A stretch of 64,000 nucleotides of DNA from Hyphomicrobiales bacterium (GTDB lineage Bacteria; Pseudomonadota; Alphaproteobacteria; SPJN01). The translations under genes and the position numbers were made by a program. This document shows, in pieces, positions 53,194-63,785 of this stretch (positions within the stretch are counted from its first letter, which is position 1; each line of letters begins with the position of its first letter). The notes beneath the pieces were generated by a model that was not told where the DNA came from, did no database searches, and saw only the letters and a list, made by a program, of their open reading frames with translations. The DNA is taken from contig SPJN01000004.1 of NCBI GenBank assembly GCA_006844605.1, forward strand, positions 1-64,000, given 5' to 3'.

Positions 53194-54045
53194 ATGCGGC
53201 TTAAGCGACTGAATCCGATTGCACTGCTTGGCGGCCTTATGGCGCTTATCAGCAGTGTTGTTTTCACTTCTTCAGCAATGGCTGATGCGCGGCAAGACTG
53301 GGGCCTTGGCCTTTTGGAAGCGGCATCACCCGTGATGGAGCAGATTATCGAGTTCCATAATCTGTTGCTGGTTATCATTGTGGCGATCACATTGCTGGTT
53401 TTGTTCCTGCTTTTGTTTGTGATGTTCCGTTTCCGCGAAAGCGCAAACCCTGAACCGTCAAAGACTTCGCACAATACGCTGATCGAAATTTTGTGGACTG
53501 CCATTCCGATCCTGATTTTGGTCGTGATCGCAATCCCGTCATTCCGTCTTCTGTATTATGAAGAAACCATTCCTGAAGACGTTGATATGACCATCAAGGC
53601 AACGGGTCATCAGTGGTACTGGACATATACTTATCCGGATCATGGCAATTTCGAGTTTGATTCCATCATGCTTGAAGATGACGAGCTTCCCGAAGGTGGC
53701 CTGCGTTTGCTGGAAGTCGACAACCAGATTGTCGTGCCCGTGAATGCCAAGGTGCGCGTTCTTGTGACCGCTGATGACGTGATCCATAACTGGGCCATGC
53801 CGGAATTTGGTAATAAGACCGACGCCGTGCCGGGCCGTGTGAATGAAACCTGGTTCCAGGCGACACGCACAGGCTCCTTCTATGGTCAATGTTCTGAGCT
53901 TTGCGGCGTTCGTCATGCCTTCATGCCTATCCGTGTCGATGTTGTGACACAGGAAGAGTTTGATGCATGGGTTGCCCAAGCCAAGGAAGAATTTGCCAGC
54001 GCCGATCGCACCAACTTCAATGTTGCGACCATTGCTGCTGACTAA
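53194..54045 (+). CDS. coxB: cytochrome c oxidase subunit II
   Basis: A 283-residue subunit that carries the binuclear CuA centre and takes electrons from cytochrome c. Signal peptide (LLGGLMALISSVVFTSSAMA), two transmembrane helices, then a periplasmic cupredoxin. CuA ligands are in GQCSELCGVRHAFMPI (Cys, Glu, Cys, His, Met), with H and aromatic cluster HQWYWTYTYPDHG. GGAGC precedes ATG at 53194 with a longish gap. First gene of the aa3 oxidase cluster. Confidence 0.97.
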   Translation: MRLKRLNPIALLGGLMALISSVVFTSSAMADARQDWGLGLLEAASPVMEQIIEFHNLLLVIIVAITLLVLFLLLFVMFRFRESANPEPSKTSHNTLIEILWTAIPILILVVIAIPSFRLLYYEETIPEDVDMTIKATGHQWYWTYTYPDHGNFEFDSIMLEDDELPEGGLRLLEVDNQIVVPVNAKVRVLVTADDVIHNWAMPEFGNKTDAVPGRVNETWFQATRTGSFYGQCSELCGVRHAFMPIRVDVVTQEEFDAWVAQAKEEFASADRTNFNVATIAAD

Positions 54046-54052
54046 AGTTTAA

Positions 54053-55690
<1,638 letters not shown>

Positions 55691-55703
55691 TAAAGCGAAA
55701 CTT

Positions 55704-55732
55704 AAAGACCCGGCGACAAGCCGGGTCTTTTT
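55704..55732 (+). terminator. intrinsic terminator after coxA
   Basis: AAAGACCCGGC (55704-55714) and GCCGGGTCTTT (55720-55730) form an 11-bp stem with a GACAA loop, followed by TTCTAT. It lies 13 bases after the coxA stop, so read-through or another promoter must serve ctaB. Confidence 0.88.
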
Positions 55733-55747
55733 CTATGGAACCATTGG

Positions 55748-56701
55748 ATGATCATGAGGGACAGCGTGACAGACGGCAAACCGGCCATTGATACTACTGA
55801 CGCCGACGCGCAACTAGTTGAGGCGCAATATGCGGAGGTAAGGGATTTTATGTCCCTGCTGAAGCCGCGCGTCATGTCGCTTGTCGTGTTCACGGCCCTG
55901 ATTGGCCTTGTGGCTGCACCGGTCGATATTCATCCGCTGATCGGCTTTACCGCCGTGTTGGCAATTGCTGTCGGGGCAGGGGCCTCGGGCGCGCTGAACA
56001 TGTGGTATGACCGTGATATCGATGCCGTGATGAGCCGCACAAAAAACCGACCAATTCCTGCGGGCAAGGTGACGGCTGAACAGGCGTTGAGCTTCGGATT
56101 GATCCTGTCTGTGCTGTCCATTCTGGTGCTGGGTGTGTTGGTCAATTATGTGGCTGCAGCGCTGCTTGCCTTCACAATCTTTTTCTATGCTGTTGTTTAT
56201 ACAATGTGGTTGAAGCGATCGACGCCACAGAACATCGTTATCGGCGGCGCCGCCGGTGCCTTTCCGCCGATGATCGGGTGGGCCGCTGCAACCGGGACGG
56301 TGGGTTTAGAGTCCTTAAGCCTGTTTCTGATCATCTTTTTGTGGACGCCTGCCCATTTTTGGGCGCTGGCGTTGGTGAAGGAAGGTGATTACGGCAAGGT
56401 GGGCGTGCCCATGATGCCGAATGTTGCAGGGCCTGATTCAACAAGGAATCAGATTGTTATTTATACGCTCCTCACGCTGGTTATTTCATCTGCGCCTTTT
56501 TTGTTGGGCTTTGCCGGTATGGTATACGCCGCGACGGCTGCGATTGGCGGGTCTATATTCTTGATATTGGCATTGATGGTCTGGCGGGTGCGTGAAGGCG
56601 ATAAAGCTGCCAAGACAGCCATGCGTCTGTTTGGATTTTCCATCCTGTATCTATTTGTCCTGTTTGCCTCATTGGGGCTTGAACATACACTGTTGGCCTA
56701 A
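55748..56701 (+). CDS. ctaB: protoheme IX farnesyltransferase (heme O synthase)
   Basis: A 317-residue UbiA-family membrane enzyme that farnesylates heme b to heme O, the precursor of heme a. Motif [19 protein letters not shown] is intact, and about nine membrane helices follow a soluble N-terminal extension of 40 residues. The start may be ATG 55748 or 55754. Heme A synthase (ctaA) is not in the window. It lies in the oxidase cluster between coxA and coxF. Confidence 0.95.
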   Translation: MIMRDSVTDGKPAIDTTDADAQLVEAQYAEVRDFMSLLKPRVMSLVVFTALIGLVAAPVDIHPLIGFTAVLAIAVGAGASGALNMWYDRDIDAVMSRTKNRPIPAGKVTAEQALSFGLILSVLSILVLGVLVNYVAAALLAFTIFFYAVVYTMWLKRSTPQNIVIGGAAGAFPPMIGWAAATGTVGLESLSLFLIIFLWTPAHFWALALVKEGDYGKVGVPMMPNVAGPDSTRNQIVIYTLLTLVISSAPFLLGFAGMVYAATAAIGGSIFLILALMVWRVREGDKAAKTAMRLFGFSILYLFVLFASLGLEHTLLA

Positions 56702-56715
56702 AACACAGGAAGTTG

Positions 56716-56865
56716 ATGATGCCTATTACTGATGAACATAAGAAAAAGCGCGGCGTAAACCTTGCCATTGGGCTGACCCTTGGTGCGTTGGTCGTGCTGT
56801 TTTTCGCCGTCACTGTTGTCCGGATTGGCGACAACGCCGCCAGTTCAGGCGTTTCAGGGTTCTAA
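56716..56865 (+). CDS. CoxF-like small membrane protein of the oxidase cluster
   Basis: A 49-residue single-helix protein: basic N-terminus (DEHKKKRG), helix LAIGLTLGALVVLFFAVTVV and a short polar tail ending VSGF. In rhizobia and relatives a small coxF gene lies between ctaB and ctaG; this one has the same size, membrane topology and position. Function is not established, probably assembly. AGGAAG precedes ATG 56716/56719. ctaG starts 6 bases after its stop. Confidence 0.75.
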   Translation: MMPITDEHKKKRGVNLAIGLTLGALVVLFFAVTVVRIGDNAASSGVSGF

Positions 56866-56871
56866 ACCTAG

Positions 56872-57441
56872 ATGGCTGACCTATCGCCGCAATATGAACC
56901 GACAGACGACGCAGGCGCGCGTGCGCGACGTGTGGCGATCATTTGTGTTTCGGTTGTGGGGCTGATGGTTGGTGCGGCCTATGCCTCTGTGCCGCTTTAT
57001 GACCTGTTTTGCCGGGTAACCGGTTATGGCGGGACGACGAACCAGTCGGATACAGAATCAACCATTATTTTGGACCGCGATGTGACCGTGCGATTTGATT
57101 CGAACGTCGCCCGTGGCCTGAATTGGAAGTTTGAGGCCCTGCAAGGCCCACAGGAGCTGAAGGTCGGGGAAACCGGGCTGGCCTTTTATCGGGCCACGAA
57201 CCTGTCTGACAGACCCATTGTGGGCACTGCAACATACAATGTGACACCGCAAAAGGCGGGAGCATTCTTTATGAAAATAGAATGTTTCTGCTTTACAGAA
57301 CAGCTGATTGAACCTGGTCAAAGCATTGATATGCCAGTAACTTTTTACATTGACCCAGAGATCGTCGATGAAGACTATCTGGACGATGTTGAGACATTTA
57401 CCCTGTCCTATACTTTTTTTGAAAAAGAGGGCGAGGGCTAA
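56872..57441 (+). CDS. ctaG: cytochrome c oxidase assembly protein CtaG (Cox11)
   Basis: A 189-residue copper chaperone that inserts CuB into subunit I. One N-terminal transmembrane helix (VAIICVSVVGLMVGAAYA), then an immunoglobulin-like domain with the copper-binding KIECFCFTEQ. Also LYDLFCRVTGYGGTT, typical of Cox11. ATG at 56872 begins 6 bases after the coxF stop. It is followed by a 173-base gap and coxC. Confidence 0.95.
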   Translation: MADLSPQYEPTDDAGARARRVAIICVSVVGLMVGAAYASVPLYDLFCRVTGYGGTTNQSDTESTIILDRDVTVRFDSNVARGLNWKFEALQGPQELKVGETGLAFYRATNLSDRPIVGTATYNVTPQKAGAFFMKIECFCFTEQLIEPGQSIDMPVTFYIDPEIVDEDYLDDVETFTLSYTFFEKEGEG

Positions 57442-57520
57442 GCCACTGGGTGTCCTGCCATTTGTGGCGAAAGGACGCGCAAAAAGGCCAGTTTTTCCAG
57501 TGTGGTAAATCTGGCAAAAT

Positions 57521-57547
57521 GCGGTTCACATGTCTATTGTGACCCGC
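57521..57547. repeat. hairpin in the ctaG-coxC spacer
   Basis: GCGGTTCACA (57521-57530) pairs with TGTGACCCGC (57538-57547), one mismatch, 7-base loop. It lies 68 bases before coxC in the 173-base gap. It may slow transcription or mark a separate coxC unit. The rest of the gap shows nothing recognisable. Confidence 0.4.
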
Positions 57548-57614
57548 GAATTACATCATTCGGGCGAATCTCATCTAGGAAGATTTGCCATTTCAATTGA
57601 GGGGTGAAAACACC

Positions 57615-58412
57615 ATGGCAGATAGTCACGCCAAAGCGCACGATTATCATCTCGTTGATCCAAGCCCGTGGCCGTTGCTCGGCTCTGTGGCAGCATTTGT
57701 GCTGGCAATCGGTGCGATCGCGAATTTCAGGGACTGGTCATTCAGCTGGCTGATGTATGTCGGCTTTGCAATGGTCTTTTACGTCATGTTCGCTTGGTGG
57801 CGCGATGTCATCCGTGAAGCAAAGGACGAAGGGTTCCATACGCCTGTTGTTCAGCTTCATCACCGTTACGGCATGATCCTGTTCATTGCCTCCGAAGTTA
57901 TGTTCTTCGTTGCATGGTTTTGGGCATTCTTTGATGCATCATTGTTCCCCAAGGAACAGATCGGCGGCGTCTGGCCCCCGGTTGGCATCGAAACATTTGA
58001 CCCGTGGCATTTGCCGCTGATCAACACCATGATCCTGCTGTTGTCCGGCACAACTGTGACGGCGGCCCATCATTATTTGATCGAAGGCAAGAACGACCTG
58101 ACTGTTAAGTGGTTGATTGCAACTGTTCTGCTTGGTGCCTTGTTCACCTGTTTCCAGGTATATGAGTATGGCCACGCGGCCTTCAGCTTCTCTGGCCATA
58201 TTTACGGGGCAACCTTCTTCATGGCGACCGGTTTCCACGGCTTTCACGTTTTGGTTGGGACAATCTTCCTATTCGTCAATCTGGTTCGCGCTGCCCGTGG
58301 TTCCTTCACTGCCGATCATCATTTCGGTTTTGAAGCCGCTGCTTGGTACTGGCACTTTGTTGACGTTGTCTGGCTGTTCCTGTTTGCCGCTGTCTATATT
58401 TGGGCGGGTTGA
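57615..58412 (+). CDS. coxC: cytochrome c oxidase subunit III
   Basis: A 265-residue, seven-helix subunit that stabilises the heme-copper core. Conserved WWRDVIREAKDEGFHT, SEVMFFVAWFWAFFDASLFP and HFVDVVWLFLFAAVYIW are present. ATG 57615 (MADSHAKAHDYH) is chosen over a ten-residue longer reading from 57585. It is the last core subunit gene of the cluster, followed by a good terminator. Confidence 0.96.
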   Translation: MADSHAKAHDYHLVDPSPWPLLGSVAAFVLAIGAIANFRDWSFSWLMYVGFAMVFYVMFAWWRDVIREAKDEGFHTPVVQLHHRYGMILFIASEVMFFVAWFWAFFDASLFPKEQIGGVWPPVGIETFDPWHLPLINTMILLLSGTTVTAAHHYLIEGKNDLTVKWLIATVLLGALFTCFQVYEYGHAAFSFSGHIYGATFFMATGFHGFHVLVGTIFLFVNLVRAARGSFTADHHFGFEAAAWYWHFVDVVWLFLFAAVYIWAG

Positions 58413-58461
58413 TCCAGAGCCGGTTTAGATAGCTGAACAAGCTATGCCGCATTGAATAGCG

Positions 58462-58495
58462 CGCCCCGAACCTTATGATGAGGTTCGGGGCGTTT
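58462..58495 (+). terminator. terminator after coxC
   Basis: CGCCCCGAACCT (58462-58473) and AGGTTCGGGGCG (58481-58492) form a 12-bp stem with a 7-base loop, followed by TTTGCATTTTG. It is 49 bases past the coxC stop. Confidence 0.85.
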
Positions 58496-58514
58496 GCATT
58501 TTGAAGAGAATTCT

Positions 58515-58982
58515 ATGTCTGATCGTGATTTTGTACCGCAGGATTTGCCCATCCAATCTTTGAAAACAGGCGAGAACGGGGCAGCAAGGGCCGGCATGGC
58601 CTATGGCCCCCAATCCCCATTCTCAACCGGTATGCGCAGCCGTTGCCCACGCTGTGGCGAGGGGAAGCTCTATAAAGGGTTGTTGGAAGTGCGGGATGGT
58701 TGCGACCATTGCGGGCTGGATTATTCACAGGTTGATAGTGGCGACGGGCCAGCGGTGTTTGTCATTCTGATTTTGGGCGCGCTGACAGTCTTGGGCGCAT
58801 TATTGGTTGATTCCATTTTTGAGCCGCCATATTGGGCGCACGCCATCATTTGGGCACCGTTTATTGTCGGTGGGTCTATTGGGTTGTTGGCCCCCTTCAA
58901 GGGCATATTGATCGCGCTGCAATATCAGAACAAGGCGCGCGAAGGCCGTCTTGCCGACCCTACAAATGATCAGGATGGATGA
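58515..58982 (+). CDS. DUF983 family membrane protein
   Basis: A 155-residue protein with a CxxC pair motif RCPRCGEGKLY...DHCGLDY-type (two paired Cys sites) and two transmembrane helices (VFVILILGALTVLGALLVD, and one near WAPFIVGGSIGLLAPF). DUF983 genes occur beside surf1 in many alphaproteobacterial oxidase clusters, but no function is known. GAAGAG precedes ATG 58515; earlier in-frame codons are less likely. Its stop overlaps the surf1 start by 4 bases. Confidence 0.87.
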   Translation: MSDRDFVPQDLPIQSLKTGENGAARAGMAYGPQSPFSTGMRSRCPRCGEGKLYKGLLEVRDGCDHCGLDYSQVDSGDGPAVFVILILGALTVLGALLVDSIFEPPYWAHAIIWAPFIVGGSIGLLAPFKGILIALQYQNKAREGRLADPTNDQDG

Positions 58983-59683
58983 TGCAATTTACTTTTCGCC
59001 TTGGACTGACCCTTGCTGCCTTACCCGTTCTGCTGGTGCTGCTTGCATTGGGCAATTGGCAGGTTGAACGGTTGGCATGGAAGACAGAGCTGATTGCCAA
59101 GGTTGAGGCACGGATTGAGCAGCCAGCCGTTCCCTTGCCTGACAGGGCCAGCCTTGCTGAAGCATCTGACTATTTGCCCGTGGTCGTCACTGGCACGTTT
59201 GACCATGATCATGAGATTATTTTGACCGGGCGCAGTGTTGAAGGGCAGGGCGGGTATTTGGTTCTGACGCCACTTGAAACCGAACTGCAAGGGTGGATTT
59301 TGGTGGAGCGTGGCTTCGTCCCCCCGCAGTTTAAGGATACTGCCACGCGTCTGGATGGTCAGGTCGGTGGCACGGTAACCCTGTCGGGCCTGCTACATCG
59401 ACCGATAGAGCCGGGGCCGTTTGTGCCTGTAAATCTGCCTGAAAAGGGTGACTGGTACAGTGTCGACTTGGCAGAGATGGGCAAAGCTATCGGGCGTGAC
59501 CTCTACCCCATGTTGTTCATTGCTGACCGCGCAGCAACGACGGGATCCCGCTGGCCGCAGGCGGGGCAGGCGCGGATAAATTTCCCGAACAATCATCTGG
59601 GCTATGTGATTACATGGTTTGGTCTTGCCATTGCGCTGATTGGCGTCTGGTTCGCGATGAGCGTCACGCGCAGGCGTGGATAG
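58979..59683 (+). CDS. SURF1-family oxidase assembly protein
   Basis: A 234-residue membrane protein with two transmembrane helices, one at each end, and family motifs LGNWQVERLAWK (N-terminal) and NNHLGYVITWFGLA (C-terminal). SURF1 proteins help insert or stabilise heme a in subunit I. The start ATG at 58979 (or 58982) overlaps the DUF983 stop. It closes the oxidase assembly part of the cluster. Confidence 0.93.
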   Translation: MMQFTFRLGLTLAALPVLLVLLALGNWQVERLAWKTELIAKVEARIEQPAVPLPDRASLAEASDYLPVVVTGTFDHDHEIILTGRSVEGQGGYLVLTPLETELQGWILVERGFVPPQFKDTATRLDGQVGGTVTLSGLLHRPIEPGPFVPVNLPEKGDWYSVDLAEMGKAIGRDLYPMLFIADRAATTGSRWPQAGQARINFPNNHLGYVITWFGLAIALIGVWFAMSVTRRRG

Positions 59684-59805
59684 TCAAAAGCGGCACAAAT
59701 CAGCGCGACTGTTGCGGTGTGCGGCACTGATGGGCTTGGCAGGGGGGCTGCTTTCGCGCTATGCCCCTATACGAATTTGTGACTTTATCAGGAACTTTGC
59801 CACCA

Positions 59806-61206
59806 ATGCGCTATGTCAGCACCAGAGGGGACGCCCCCATTTTGGGGTTTGAGGATGTCTTGCTAAAAGGGCTCGCCAATGATGGCGGGTTGTATTGGCC
59901 CGAAACATTCCCCCAATTGTCCGAAGATCAGCTGCGTGGCTTTGTCGATATGCCTTATGTGCAGGTCGCAGCTGAGGTCATGTATCCCTTTGTCGCTGAC
60001 TGTTATGAGCGCGCCGAATGGGATGATCTTGTCAAAGATGCCTATAAGCATTTCGCCCATGCTGAGGTTGCGCCCTTGCGCCAAATCGGGGCTGGAGAAT
60101 GGCTGCTGGAATTGTTCCACGGCCCGACCCTGGCGTTCAAGGATGTGGCGATGCAATTGCTGGGGCCATTGTTTGATCGCGCGCTTGAACGGCGTGACCG
60201 ACACGTCACTGTGATTGGGGCAACATCGGGTGATACAGGCTCCGCTGCGATTGAGGCCTTGCGTGGGCGTGATCGTGTGTCTGTCGTGATTATGCATCCG
60301 CATAACCGCACATCGGATGTGCAACGCCGTCAGATGACGACAGTGCTTGATGGGAACATTCACAACATTGCGCTTGAAGGCACGTTTGATGATTGTCAGG
60401 CTGCTGTGAAAGCAATGTTTGCCCATGAAAGTTTTGCCGACAAGGTTGGCATGACGGGCGTTAACTCAATCAACTGGGCCCGCGTTATGGCCCAGACGGT
60501 TTATTATGTGACCGCGGCTGTGGCGCTTGGCGCGCCTGATCGCGCTGTCAGCTTTGCCGTGCCCACTGGGAACTTCGGCGACATTCTTGCAGGCTATGTG
60601 GCAAAGCGTATGGGCGTGCCGATTGATCAGTTGATCATTGCCACGAATGAAAATGACATTTTGGAACGCGCGCTCAAAACGGGCCGCTATGAAAAATCCG
60701 GTGTTGTTGCAACTGACAGCCCCTCAATGGATATTGAAGTTTCCAGCAATTTTGAACGCCTGTTGTTTGAAACTGGTGGGCGTGATGCAGGCGCTGTTAA
60801 ACGCGCCATGTCCAGCCTTGGCCAATCGGGCAGCTTCACGATTGAGGAGCAGGCGTTGACTGCCATCCGTACCGATTTCGATGCTGCCCGTGCTGATCAA
60901 AAGGCTATGAGCGCCGCGATCAAACAGGTTTCCTCTGATAGTGCTTGTCTGATTGACCCTCATACCGCCGTTGGAATTGCTGCGGGTCGTAGCCTGCCGC
61001 ATAAGGACGGTGTGCCGATGGTCTATCTGTCCACTGCGCACCCAGCGAAGTTCCCCGTGGCCGTGAATGAGGCAACCGGGCAGACGCCTGATTTGCCGCC
61101 GCATATGGCTGATCTGTTTGAGCGGGAGGAACGCTTTACCGTGTTGCCCAATGACCTTGGTGCGTTGGAAAAGTTTATCGCCGACGCTGTTGCAGGTGAT
61201 GCATGA
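59806..61206 (+). CDS. thrC: threonine synthase
   Basis: A 466-residue PLP enzyme that converts O-phosphohomoserine to threonine. The PLP-binding lysine lies in HGPTLAFKDVAMQLLG; GATSGDTGSAAIEALRG binds the cofactor phosphate. ATG 59806 (MRYVSTRGDAP) matches the family, while 15 extra residues from 59761 do not. It overlaps the M16 protease gene by 4 bases. thrA and thrB are not present here. Confidence 0.96.
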   Translation: MRYVSTRGDAPILGFEDVLLKGLANDGGLYWPETFPQLSEDQLRGFVDMPYVQVAAEVMYPFVADCYERAEWDDLVKDAYKHFAHAEVAPLRQIGAGEWLLELFHGPTLAFKDVAMQLLGPLFDRALERRDRHVTVIGATSGDTGSAAIEALRGRDRVSVVIMHPHNRTSDVQRRQMTTVLDGNIHNIALEGTFDDCQAAVKAMFAHESFADKVGMTGVNSINWARVMAQTVYYVTAAVALGAPDRAVSFAVPTGNFGDILAGYVAKRMGVPIDQLIIATNENDILERALKTGRYEKSGVVATDSPSMDIEVSSNFERLLFETGGRDAGAVKRAMSSLGQSGSFTIEEQALTAIRTDFDAARADQKAMSAAIKQVSSDSACLIDPHTAVGIAAGRSLPHKDGVPMVYLSTAHPAKFPVAVNEATGQTPDLPPHMADLFEREERFTVLPNDLGALEKFIADAVAGDA

Positions 61207-62462
61207 GCATCATCACATCCACCCTTCCTAACGGGCTTACTGTTGCCACTGATGAGATGGCTGACGTCGCCTCAGCCTCGGTTGGGGTGTGGGTACATGC
61301 CGGCGCGCGTCATGAAACACTGGCGCAGAATGGCCTTAGTCATATGTTGGAACATATGGCATTCAAAGGCACGACCAAACGGTCTGCGCTTGATATCGCC
61401 AATGAAGTTGAAGCCGTTGGCGGACACCTCAACGCCTATACCGCGCGGGAGCAAACGTGTTATTACGCCCGTATGTTGAAGGATGATGTGGCGCTTGGCG
61501 CTGACATTCTGGCCGACATTGTGCGCGAGCCTGTTTTCGCCGCTGATGAGCTTGAGCGTGAGCGTGGCGTAATCTTGCAGGAAATTGGGCAGGCCGAAGA
61601 TACGCCGGACGATATTGTGTTCGATATGGTGCAGGAGGCTGCCTATAGCGACCAGCCTATGGGGCGGTCGATCCTTGGCACCGCAGAACGTGTCAGTAAT
61701 TTCACCGCCGACGATTGCGCTGATTATCGCAGTACCCATTATGAGCCTGGCTCAATGGTGTTTGCAGCCGCCGGTGCAGTGGCGCATAGCGATATGGAAC
61801 AGTTGGCCCACTCATTGTTTGGCGATATGACGGGCCAGACACGCCCGGCACAGGCGGGCGCGCAGTTCAGGCCCACTGTTCAGGTGCGGGGCCGCCCCCT
61901 TGAACAAATGCATGTGGCGTTGACATTTGATGGCATTGGTCTTGATGACCCGGATTATTACGCAGCACAAGTTTTGGCCACCGCCTTGGGTGGCGGCATG
62001 TCTTCGAGACTGTTTCAGGAAGTGCGTGAAAAGCGCGGCCTGGTCTATTCCGTGTATGCCTATGCCAATGGCGCGACAGATTGCGGACAGTTTGGTGTTT
62101 ATGCCGGCACCGGCCCGCAACAAACTGCTGAATTGATGGACGTGCTGGCCGATGAATGCGCGGGTGCGGGACAAAACTTGACCAACGATGATATTGATCG
62201 GGCGCGGGCGCAAATGCGGGCAGGGGTTGTTATGGCGCTTGAATCATCAGCGCAACGTGCCGAACAAATGGCGCGACAATTGCAGTTGTTGGGCCGTATC
62301 GTGCCGATTGAAGAACAATTAGCGGATCTTGAAAAGGTAGACCAGGCAGCCGTTGCCGGTGTTGCAGGACGCATCTTTGCGGATCGTCCGGCGGCGGCCT
62401 TTGTCGGTCCTGACGCAGTGATTGAAACCGCACAAACGGGGCTATTGCGCTTTGCCGCCTAG
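61203..62462 (+). CDS. M16 family zinc metalloprotease
   Basis: A 419-residue protease of the pitrilysin/mitochondrial processing peptidase type. Inverted zinc motif HxxEH is in SHMLEHMAFKGT, with the third ligand downstream in LERERGVILQEIGQAED. The second domain carries GLVYSVYAYANG. Homologs are encoded after thrC in many alphaproteobacteria and resemble the mitochondrial MPP beta subunit. Cellular substrate unknown. Coupled to thrC by a 4-base overlap. Confidence 0.92.
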   Translation: MSIITSTLPNGLTVATDEMADVASASVGVWVHAGARHETLAQNGLSHMLEHMAFKGTTKRSALDIANEVEAVGGHLNAYTAREQTCYYARMLKDDVALGADILADIVREPVFAADELERERGVILQEIGQAEDTPDDIVFDMVQEAAYSDQPMGRSILGTAERVSNFTADDCADYRSTHYEPGSMVFAAAGAVAHSDMEQLAHSLFGDMTGQTRPAQAGAQFRPTVQVRGRPLEQMHVALTFDGIGLDDPDYYAAQVLATALGGGMSSRLFQEVREKRGLVYSVYAYANGATDCGQFGVYAGTGPQQTAELMDVLADECAGAGQNLTNDDIDRARAQMRAGVVMALESSAQRAEQMARQLQLLGRIVPIEEQLADLEKVDQAAVAGVAGRIFADRPAAAFVGPDAVIETAQTGLLRFAA

Positions 62463-62494
62463 ATGGGGCGACGGCGCTGCAATCAGGGGGCGGC

Positions 62495-63070
62495 ATGAAA
62501 CAAAGTCTGCCAAGAAAGCTTGAGCTTACGAGCGGCAATCTTCTGTTGCGCGCCCCGCGAAATGGCGATTTTCTTGAATGGTGCGCCCTGCGAACCAATA
62601 ACCGCGCCTTTCTTTCCCCGTGGGAGCCGACTTGGCCCGCAGATGATTTAAGTCGCCGTGGATGGCGTCGCAGGCTTGCCGGGTATGAACGCGAACGCCG
62701 CGACGGTACTGCATTAGCCCTGTTTATCTATACACTTGAAGGTTTGACGGGCAGGCAGGAATTGGCAGGTGGGGTGCGCCTGTCCAACATCAATTATGGG
62801 GTCCAGCAGTCCGCCAGTATCGGCTATTGGTTGGGGCGCGACTATGGCGGTGCGGGGAATATGAGCAAGGCTGTTGAAATGGTCTGCCGTTTCGGGTTTG
62901 AACAGATTGGCCTGCATCGAATTGAGGCGTGCTGCATTCCCGACAATCAACGATCAGCCCGTGTCTTGAAACGTTGCGGTTTTGAACAAGAAGGTCTGGC
63001 CCGCGACTATTTGAAGATCAATGGTAAATGGCAGGATCATCTGTTGTTTGCGCGGCTCAACGACCTATAG
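62495..63070 (+). CDS. GNAT-family N-acetyltransferase, RimJ/RimL-like
   Basis: A 191-residue acetyltransferase. Acetyl-CoA-binding region SIGYWLGRDYGGAGNMSKAV and C-terminal GLHRIEACCIPDNQRSARVL are typical of RimJ-type enzymes that acetylate protein N-termini, such as ribosomal proteins. Target not evident. GGGGGCGG is 2-9 bases before ATG 62495. It is the last gene of the plus-strand run; it ends 31 bases from the convergent yqgE. Confidence 0.85.
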   Translation: MKQSLPRKLELTSGNLLLRAPRNGDFLEWCALRTNNRAFLSPWEPTWPADDLSRRGWRRRLAGYERERRDGTALALFIYTLEGLTGRQELAGGVRLSNINYGVQQSASIGYWLGRDYGGAGNMSKAVEMVCRFGFEQIGLHRIEACCIPDNQRSARVLKRCGFEQEGLARDYLKINGKWQDHLLFARLNDL

Positions 63071-63101
63071 GGCCAGCCCTGTGGCGTTAGCTGATCACGA
63101 T

Positions 63102-63659
63102 TTATGCGTGACCTGCATCTGAAACCAGACTGGTCGGATCGATGCCCAAAGTGCCAAGTGCGGATCGCCACGCATCATCCCCGTCATGTTTGAACATCAT
63201 TTCTGGGTCGGCATCACAATTCAGCCACCCATTCGTTGCCATTTCACTTTCCAATTGCCCCGGACCCCACCCGGCGTACCCAAGGGCAACCAAATGGTTG
63301 TGTGGCCCTTCGCCATTGGCAATGGCGCGCAACACATCCAATGTTGCCGTTAAGCTGATGGCGGGGTGCAAAACCGTGGTGCTGTCGTGGTGATAATCAG
63401 GAGAGTGCAGAACAAAACCGCGCCCCGGTTCGACCGGACCACCCGCATATACCGGTAATTTAATGGCGTTGTCATCGGTGGAGGTGATTTCGAGCTGCCC
63501 TAAAAGATCGGGAAAAGTGATGTCTTGGGCAAGTTTATTGACGACAAGGCCCATTGCCCCTTCGTCTGAGTGGGCGCAAATGAAGACCACGCTGTGGGCA
63601 AAGCGATCATCCCCCATTGCGGGCATGGCAATCAGAAATTGCCCTTCTAATGTCATCAT
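63102..63659 (-). CDS. YqgE/AlgH family protein (UPF0301)
   Basis: A 185-residue protein with family motifs FLIAMPAMGDDRFAHSVVFI, MGLVVNK and VALGYAGWGPGQLESE. Function unknown. The start is uncertain: ATG 63659 (MMTLEGQFLIAMP) fits the family length, while ATG 63677 or 63680 would add up to seven residues and none has a good ribosome site. Divergent from the scsB-like gene, sharing a 106-to-126-base spacer. Confidence 0.9.
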   Translation of the reverse strand: MMTLEGQFLIAMPAMGDDRFAHSVVFICAHSDEGAMGLVVNKLAQDITFPDLLGQLEITSTDDNAIKLPVYAGGPVEPGRGFVLHSPDYHHDSTTVLHPAISLTATLDVLRAIANGEGPHNHLVALGYAGWGPGQLESEMATNGWLNCDADPEMMFKHDGDDAWRSALGTLGIDPTSLVSDAGHA

Positions 63660-63785
63660 GTCGCCAGACTTACTCATCATTAAGAGTCTAGGTCTAGTAT
63701 CGACTTGGATGCAAATGCTAAATCACCTCACTTTGTTGTGAATTGACTTGACTCGCCGTGTCAGGCGCGGAGGGTAGGATAACGT

